Origin: Benincasa hispida
Lineage: Eukaryota > Streptophyta > Magnoliopsida > Cucurbitales > Cucurbitaceae
DNA: 64,000 nt
Reading direction: 5' to 3'
NCBI RefSeq assembly: GCF_009727055.1
Contig: NC_052349.1
Coordinates: 36,175,109 to 36,239,108, forward strand
The first letter of the stretch is position 1; the number at the start of each line of letters is the position of its first letter. The notes beneath the pieces are model-generated. The model searched no databases. It was given only the letters and a program-made list of their open reading frames with translations, and was not told where the DNA came from. Position numbers and translations under genes: made by a program. Shown here in pieces: positions 58,534 through 64,000 of the stretch.

Positions 58534-58599
58534 AGCCGAAATTTGAGGAGAAAAGAAATGGGAAGTTGAGTTTTTGGGTCAATGAAGAAGCAAACAATA

Positions 58600-60780
58600 T
58601 GGATGTATGAAATTTAAATTGATTTTGATTAATAATGGGTCAGAGTTTTGAAGGGATAATGTTAACTTTGTCGGCTGGTCTTTTATCATTTACATGCTGG
58701 ATTTTTCTAAATTCTTGTGTTCTATGACTGCGATGGTTTGCAGCAGCTGCTGCTTTGCTTGCCTGCCTGCCTTTCCCTCTTTCTAACAAACAAAATTTGA
58801 CTCTTCAATTGGCAGCCTCCTTTTGTTTATTATTTTCAACACATCAATATGGACGGTTACTCTATATCATTTTAAATTTTAAGACTACTTAATCATTTTA
58901 TAGCAGAACACATCTGCCTGACTTGAACTCAAACGTGTCATTTATATTCTTAATTAATATATTGGTACAGGATTTTGAACACATGACCTCCTAAATCACA
59001 TATTTTAATATTATATTAAATTACTAATTGATCTAAAAGTTTAAATTGATGGTGAATAAAGAAATATCATTCCACCTAACTTATACACTTTGGATTTCTT
59101 TATAAACGGTAGATTTTAATTTTTTTTCAAATTCACTTTGTATATTCATGAGTTTGTTAAATCCAAGGACCTAAACTTAACATTTTTGTTGAATAAAAAT
59201 AAAAAATCATAATATATCATATTTTGAGTATTTTGAAGAATATGTTAGCAATTTGTAGAAAAAAAAAAAAAATTATAACAACACATTGATAAGTATATTA
59301 AAAAATAATTACAAAAAAAGACAGACCAAAGAAGTTTTTATTGGTTTAAGTATAACTAGTTAACGGATTTCACGCAATCATTTTGGACCTATCTCTTTAT
59401 ATTAAAATATTAATGGAGAAATTGTACTTCCATTTAAATTTTTTATTATTCATTAATGGGTCTCATCTAAATTATTTTTTAAAGAGTCAAAATCAATGGT
59501 GATGGAGCCCAAGAAATAGTATAGTAATGGTTATAGAAGGAAACAATAAAAACAAACATCAAATTTTATAACTTCATATTGTTTTTTCATCAAGGGAAAA
59601 TGGACAAAAAAATAACTAATAATTAAAACCCGTTTGTTTGTCTTGTGGAAATGGCAAAACGGGTTGTTACTTAATTCAAATAATGGAGCAACAGATTCCA
59701 AACACTAACCAATCAAAAAACTCATAGGATAAAATTTGCAGAGGAAATTATATTCTAAAAGAGAAATAATATATAATCATCCTAGGATGGCTTAGTTGTA
59801 AATAAAGAATATGGATTTGATAAAGGATTAAAATGAAATAAGTTTAATTCATGACAATCATCTAATTAAGATTTAATATCTTACGAGTTTCTTTGAATCA
59901 AAATATTGTATGATCAGATGAGTTGTTCTTTATGATTAGTCTAATTATATATAAGTTGGTACAAAAACTAACGAATATAAACAAAAATAGAGAAATAATA
60001 TATTAAATTGTATATTCATTTTGACAAGTATCGCATGTGGAAAACAAGTTATTGGGAACTGTAGGGTGATCCCACGACTCGTCTCAAGAAAATTTTTAGT
60101 ACCACGATAGTATAAAATTTTTTCATACTATCTTGATTCATTGCTTGCCATAAAAATAAAATTTAAGAATCATGTGTAATCTACCAAATAAATAAATAAT
60201 AAATTAATAAATTATTTGATTATGATAATGAGTGAAAATACAAAGTATTATGATATTACTAGAAATTTTCAAGTTTGTCAATCCCCTGTCAACACTTTAC
60301 TGGAAAGCAATCTCTTGGTTGTTTGATGCCAATCAATTACCTTTTCATTAATAATTAACTATGTTCTTAGTTTGAATAAATATTTTAAGGTCAAAATACA
60401 CCTTTTGACTCAAATATTTTCATTCAAATAATGATTTATTTCTTAAAGTTTATTATACCATCATTTATTATTTTTTTTTTTTAAAAGTATATAACCATTT
60501 AGAATCTCTTAAATTAATTATTATAATCACTAATTCGTTGGATTATAATAGTCTATATTTGAAATATAGACTATTTTAGTCTGATTATAAATGATGTTTG
60601 AAAAATACCGTAAAAGAAAATTCAATAGTAAAATAATCTAGAGACTATTATAATCTAATTAAGTCTCCAAATTACTCAAAGTGTATTACTTTTTTAAACT
60701 TGAAAATTAAATAGAAATTAATGGTAAAACTTAGACCCTAAAATGCTTTTTATTTTATTTTATTTTATTTTTTGCCCTCT
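58600..60780. other. Gene-free AT-rich DNA upstream of GH3
   Basis: No supported gene. A copy of the 51.2-kb MITE-like family is seen at about 60520-60690 ('ggattataatagtctatatttg'-like text). Homopolymer tracts are frequent. Distal GH3 regulatory sequence could lie here but cannot be assigned. Confidence 0.5.
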
Positions 60781-60862
60781 AATAGTTTGTGAAAAGGCAA
60801 AAACAAAATTGGAGGGAAGAGAAAAGACCTAACCTTCCACATGCTCATCTCACTTGCTGCAA

Positions 60863-61140
60863 TGTCTACGTGTTGTGGGCCCTCCTTTGTCCCCATTTTC
60901 CCCTACATTTCCTTTCCACAGACAAAATTCCTCTCTCTCTCTACACTCCGTATAATTCCGTAAGCTTCCTCCCAACTCCCACTTTCTCTATCTCTCTCTT
61001 CTCCATTTTTTTAATTTTTTAATTTTTTAATTTAAAAAAAAACCCTTTTCCCCTACCCCACCCAGCTGGGTCCCGACCCAGTCAACCTTCCTACGTGGCA
61101 CTCCCCCCCTTCTATATATAAGCCCCCTCGCCCTTCTCCT
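60863..61140 (+). promoter_or_regulatory. GH3.1 promoter with TGTC cores and TATA box
   Basis: A TATA box (TATATATAAG at about 61113-61122) sits about 95 bases before the ATG. TGTC cores, the minimal binding site of auxin response factors, occur at 60863 (TGTCTA), 60888 (TGTCCC) and on the minus strand at 60924-60919 (TGTCTG). An ACGT-containing TACGTGGC is at 61092-61099. No perfect TGTCTC or TGTCGG was seen in this interval. GH3 genes of this group are usually strongly auxin-induced; that is family knowledge. Confidence 0.6.
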
Positions 61141-61167
61141 CCACCGCCCCATCTCACTCATTTCCCA

Positions 61168-61205
61168 TTCTTCTTCTTCTTCTTCTTCTTCTTCTTCCTC
61201 TTCCT
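61168..61205 (+). repeat. CTT microsatellite in the GH3 5' UTR
   Basis: About nine CTT units followed by further CTTCCT units lie between the TATA box and the start codon, forming a pyrimidine-rich leader. Confidence 0.85.
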
Positions 61206-61212
61206 TCCTCCC

Positions 61213-63184
61213 ATGGCTGTCCATTCTTCTCTCTCTTCACCTCTCGGCCCTCCCGCCTGTGAAAACGACGCCAAGCCTCTTCAATTCATTGACCAAATGA
61301 CTCGCAACGCCGACGCCGTCCAACACACCGTCCTCGCCGAAATCTTGTCCAGAAACGCCTCCACCGAGTACCTCCGCCGTTACTCCCTCGACGGCGCCAC
61401 CGATCCACAAACCTTCAAAGCTAAACTCCCCGTCATCACTTACGAAGATCTCCAGCCCGAAATCCAACGGATTGCTAGTGGAGATCGCTCCCCGATTCTC
61501 TCCTCCCATCCTATCTCCGAGTTCCTCACTAGGTATATATACTCAAAATTCAACAAACATAATTCTTTCAATACCCCAATCCCATTTACTGATTGATTTG
61601 CTTTGTTTTGCAGTTCTGGTACTTCTGCCGGTGAAAGAAAACTTATGCCGACGATTAAGGAAGAACTGGATCGTCGTCAACTTCTCTACAGTCTTCTCAT
61701 GCCAGTTATGAACCTGTAAGTGAAAGCAACAATGGCGAATTAATGGCGAATTTGAATTATTATTAAAATTAAAACCGCGTAGAGTTTAATTTAATTTAAT
61801 TTTTGACAGCTATGTGCCTGGGTTGGATAAAGGCAAGGGGCTTTACTTCTTGTTTGTGAAATCGGAGACGAGGACTCCGGGTGGGCTCTTGGCCCGACCC
61901 GTTTTGACGAGCTATTACAAAAGTGACCATTTCAAGACCCGACCCTACGACCCGTTTATGGTTTATACCAGCCCTAATGAAGCCATTCTTTGCCCCGATT
62001 CCTTCCAGAGCATGTACACTCAGATGCTCTGTGGTCTTCTCCAACGCCACCAAGTCCTCCGCCTCGGCGCCGTCTTCGCCTCCGGCTTACTCCGAGCCAT
62101 CCGCTTTCTTCAATTGAATTGGCAGGATCTCGCTACTGATATCCGCAACGGAACGTTGAATTCGAGAATCACCGATCCGTCGTTGAGAGATTGCATCGAG
62201 AAGATCCTGAAGCCGGACGCGGAACTGGCGGATTTCCTTTCGGATGAATGTTCGAAGGAGGACTGGGAGGGAATCGTGACGAGGATTTGGCCGAAAACAA
62301 AGTACCTCGACGTGATCGTCACCGGAGCGATGGCGCAGTACATTCCAACGCTCGATTACTACAGCGGCGGATTACCTCTGGCTTGCACCATGTACGCATC
62401 GTCCGAGTGTTATTTCGGACTGAATCTGAACCCTATGTGTAAACCATCAGAGGTTTCGTACACTATAATGCCAAACATGGCGTACTTCGAGTTCCTCCCT
62501 CACGAACCAAATTCCGGAAACGATTCGCCTCCAAAACTCGTCGACTTAGTAGATGTGGAGGTCGGAAAAGAATACGAACTAGTAATCACAACATACGCCG
62601 GATTATACCGGTACCGCGTCGGCGACATACTCCGGGTGACCGGATTCCACAACGCGGCGCCGCAATTCCACTTCGTGAGGAGGAAGAACGTGGTGCTGAG
62701 TATTGACTCGGACAAAACAGACGAAGCAGAGTTGCAGAAAGCGGTGGAGAAGGCGTCGGAGTTGTTGAAGGAATGGAAGACGAGCGTGGTGGAGTACACG
62801 AGTTACGCAGAGACGAAGACGATTCCTGGACATTACGTGATATACTGGGAATTGATGGTGAAAGAAGCGACGGAGGAAGGGAAATGGCCGAGCAAAGAAG
62901 TGATGGAACAGTGCTGCTTAGCAATGGAGGAATCACTGAACTCAGTTTATCGGCAAGGGAGAGTTGCAGATAATTCGATCGGAGCTTTAGAAATCAGAGT
63001 GGTGAAGAGCGGAACATTTGAAGAACTGATGGATTACGCCATTTCAAGAGGAGCGTCTATCAACCAATATAAGGTTCCGAGGTGTGTGAATTTTACTCCT
63101 ATTATGGAACTTCTCGATTCTAGAGTAGTATCGGCGCACTTTAGTCCTGCTCTGCCACATTGGACTCCAGCTAGGACACGCTAA
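61213..63184 (+). CDS. GH3.1: Indole-3-acetic acid-amido synthetase, GH3.1 type
   Basis: Three exons (61213-61532, 61614-61715, 61810-63184) with GT/AG borders join in frame to give 598 residues, a normal GH3 length. The first 23 or so residues, including [10 protein letters not shown], and the whole body closely resemble Arabidopsis GH3.1 and other group II GH3 proteins. The ATP/AMP-binding motifs of the acyl-adenylate superfamily are present: [10 protein letters not shown] (107-116), YASSECYFG (336-344) and YRYRVGD (407-413). Group II enzymes adenylate indole-3-acetic acid and transfer it to amino acids such as Asp, which lowers free auxin in the cytosol. The C-terminus keeps [14 protein letters not shown] and PHWTPARTR. 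The start context is CCCATGG. No damage is seen. Assignment to GH3.1 rather than a close paralogue is by recall of sequence similarity and needs a tree. Confidence 0.97.
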
Positions 63185-64000
63185 TTTCTTTCTTCTTTTG
63201 TTTTTTTTTTCCCTTTATTTTCTTTTTCTAAAATTTGGGAAAGAAAATGAAAAATGTAGGATTGTATTAGGAGGGCAGTCTGTATTGTACTGTACTGTAT
63301 GAATCTTGTTCTCATAACTAAATTATTGAAAAATCACATTTGTTTACTTTATATAAAAGATGTTAAAATCCTTCAGGTCTCGAACTTTCAAAAGATGGAA
63401 AGTTTAGACATTATTTGATTTTTGTGTTTTTAAAATTTGAACTTATAAATATTATTTTCACGAGTAAGTTGTTTTTTTTTTTTTTCATTTTCTACTCATG
63501 TTTCCAAAATTTAAATAAATTTTGAAAATTTGCTTTATTATTTATTTCTGACTGATGTTTTAAAAAATTAAATTAAATTGTGAAAATTAAAAGAAAAAGA
63601 AAATTTAAAGAATTTATTTTTGTTTTTAAATTTGTCTACGAAATTCGAATTCTTTATTGAGAAAATAAACTTAATTTTATAAAAAAAAAACAAATAGTTA
63701 TTAAATGATGTTTTTTTTTTAAAAAAAAATTAGAACATGAGCTGTATTCAACTTTTTTATTATTATTATTACAAGAAATGTGAGAACTATTATATACAAT
63801 TTAGAAGAAAATGATTTTAAAAGCAGAAAATTAAAAATTAATTATTTTTTTAAATGAAATTTATGAGGGATTTATAAGAGAAGAGGTTAGAAATTTATGG
63901 ACTTTGAAACTAAATTTGTAATTTAACACAATAACAAAGGATGGTCTATGGTACATAAAATACGGATTGTTTTGGTTGATAGATTGGATTTGGAATATTT
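63185..64000. other. 3' flank of GH3.1, no further gene
   Basis: A T-rich 3' UTR follows the stop. A likely 3' end region with TGTATTGTACTGTACTGTA lies at about 63280-63299. Beyond that the sequence is AT-rich, with homopolymer tracts and no supported gene up to the window end. Confidence 0.5.

Noticed and set aside
61237..61509. Minus-strand Gly-rich frame in GH3 exon 1, and similar minus frames in exon 3
   Set aside because: They are shadows of the conserved GH3 coding exons and resemble no known protein.

Overview
The window looks like a stretch of nuclear DNA from a dicot, most likely a cucurbit. It is AT-rich, has intron-split genes with GT/AG borders, and is dominated by retroelement remnants. 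The cucurbit assignment is an inference from the general look of the genes and repeats and was not tested by a search. Four protein-coding genes can be supported. They are a small mitochondrial NUCLEAR FUSION DEFECTIVE 6-like gene (+, 16968-19739), an intronless single-C2H2 zinc-finger repressor of the ZFP4/ZFP7 type (+, 26075-26659), a PHD-finger homeodomain gene of the HAT3.1 type (-, 27900-39720, eight coding exons plus a 5' UTR near 42.0 kb), and a GH3.1-type auxin-amido synthetase (+, 61213-63184, three exons).

Layout. 1-7 kb holds LTR fragments and arrays of short palindromic repeats, with no cellular gene. 7.1-12.0 kb is a degenerate minus-strand transposon gene with a DUF1985-like core and Lys/Glu-rich tail; its spacers are filled with GATAGACA-type repeats and it contains a long, nearly perfect palindrome. 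12.3-16.8 kb is a decayed Ty1/copia element with two roughly 288-bp LTRs and a near-matching target duplication, ending about 210 bp before the NFD6-like start codon. 17-22 kb is the NFD6-like gene with retroelement, foldback and tRNA-derived (SINE-like) insertions in its introns. 22-26 kb is plain intergenic DNA, then the zinc-finger gene. 27-42 kb is HAT3.1, whose 7-kb fifth coding intron contains a LINE pseudogene, a nested LTR element with a perfect 5-bp target duplication, and a 263-bp TRIM. 42-61 kb has no recognisable cellular gene and carries LTR pieces, SINE-like copies, foldback elements and a 15-base assembly gap. 61-63 kb is GH3.1 with a compact TATA promoter.

How the genes relate. 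They are ordinary, independently transcribed plant genes and nothing indicates a shared pathway. GH3 enzymes inactivate indole-3-acetic acid by conjugating it to amino acids. The zinc-finger protein carries EAR repression motifs. HAT3.1 combines chromatin-reading and DNA-binding domains. The NFD6-like protein belongs to a mitochondrial family.

I found no clear new biological system. The most unusual items are the near-perfect palindrome at 7.7-7.96 kb, the higher-order hairpin repeat family of the first 11.5 kb, the six-copy 29-residue repeat at the N-terminus of HAT3.1, the nested insertions in its intron, and the LTR lying against the NFD6-like promoter.
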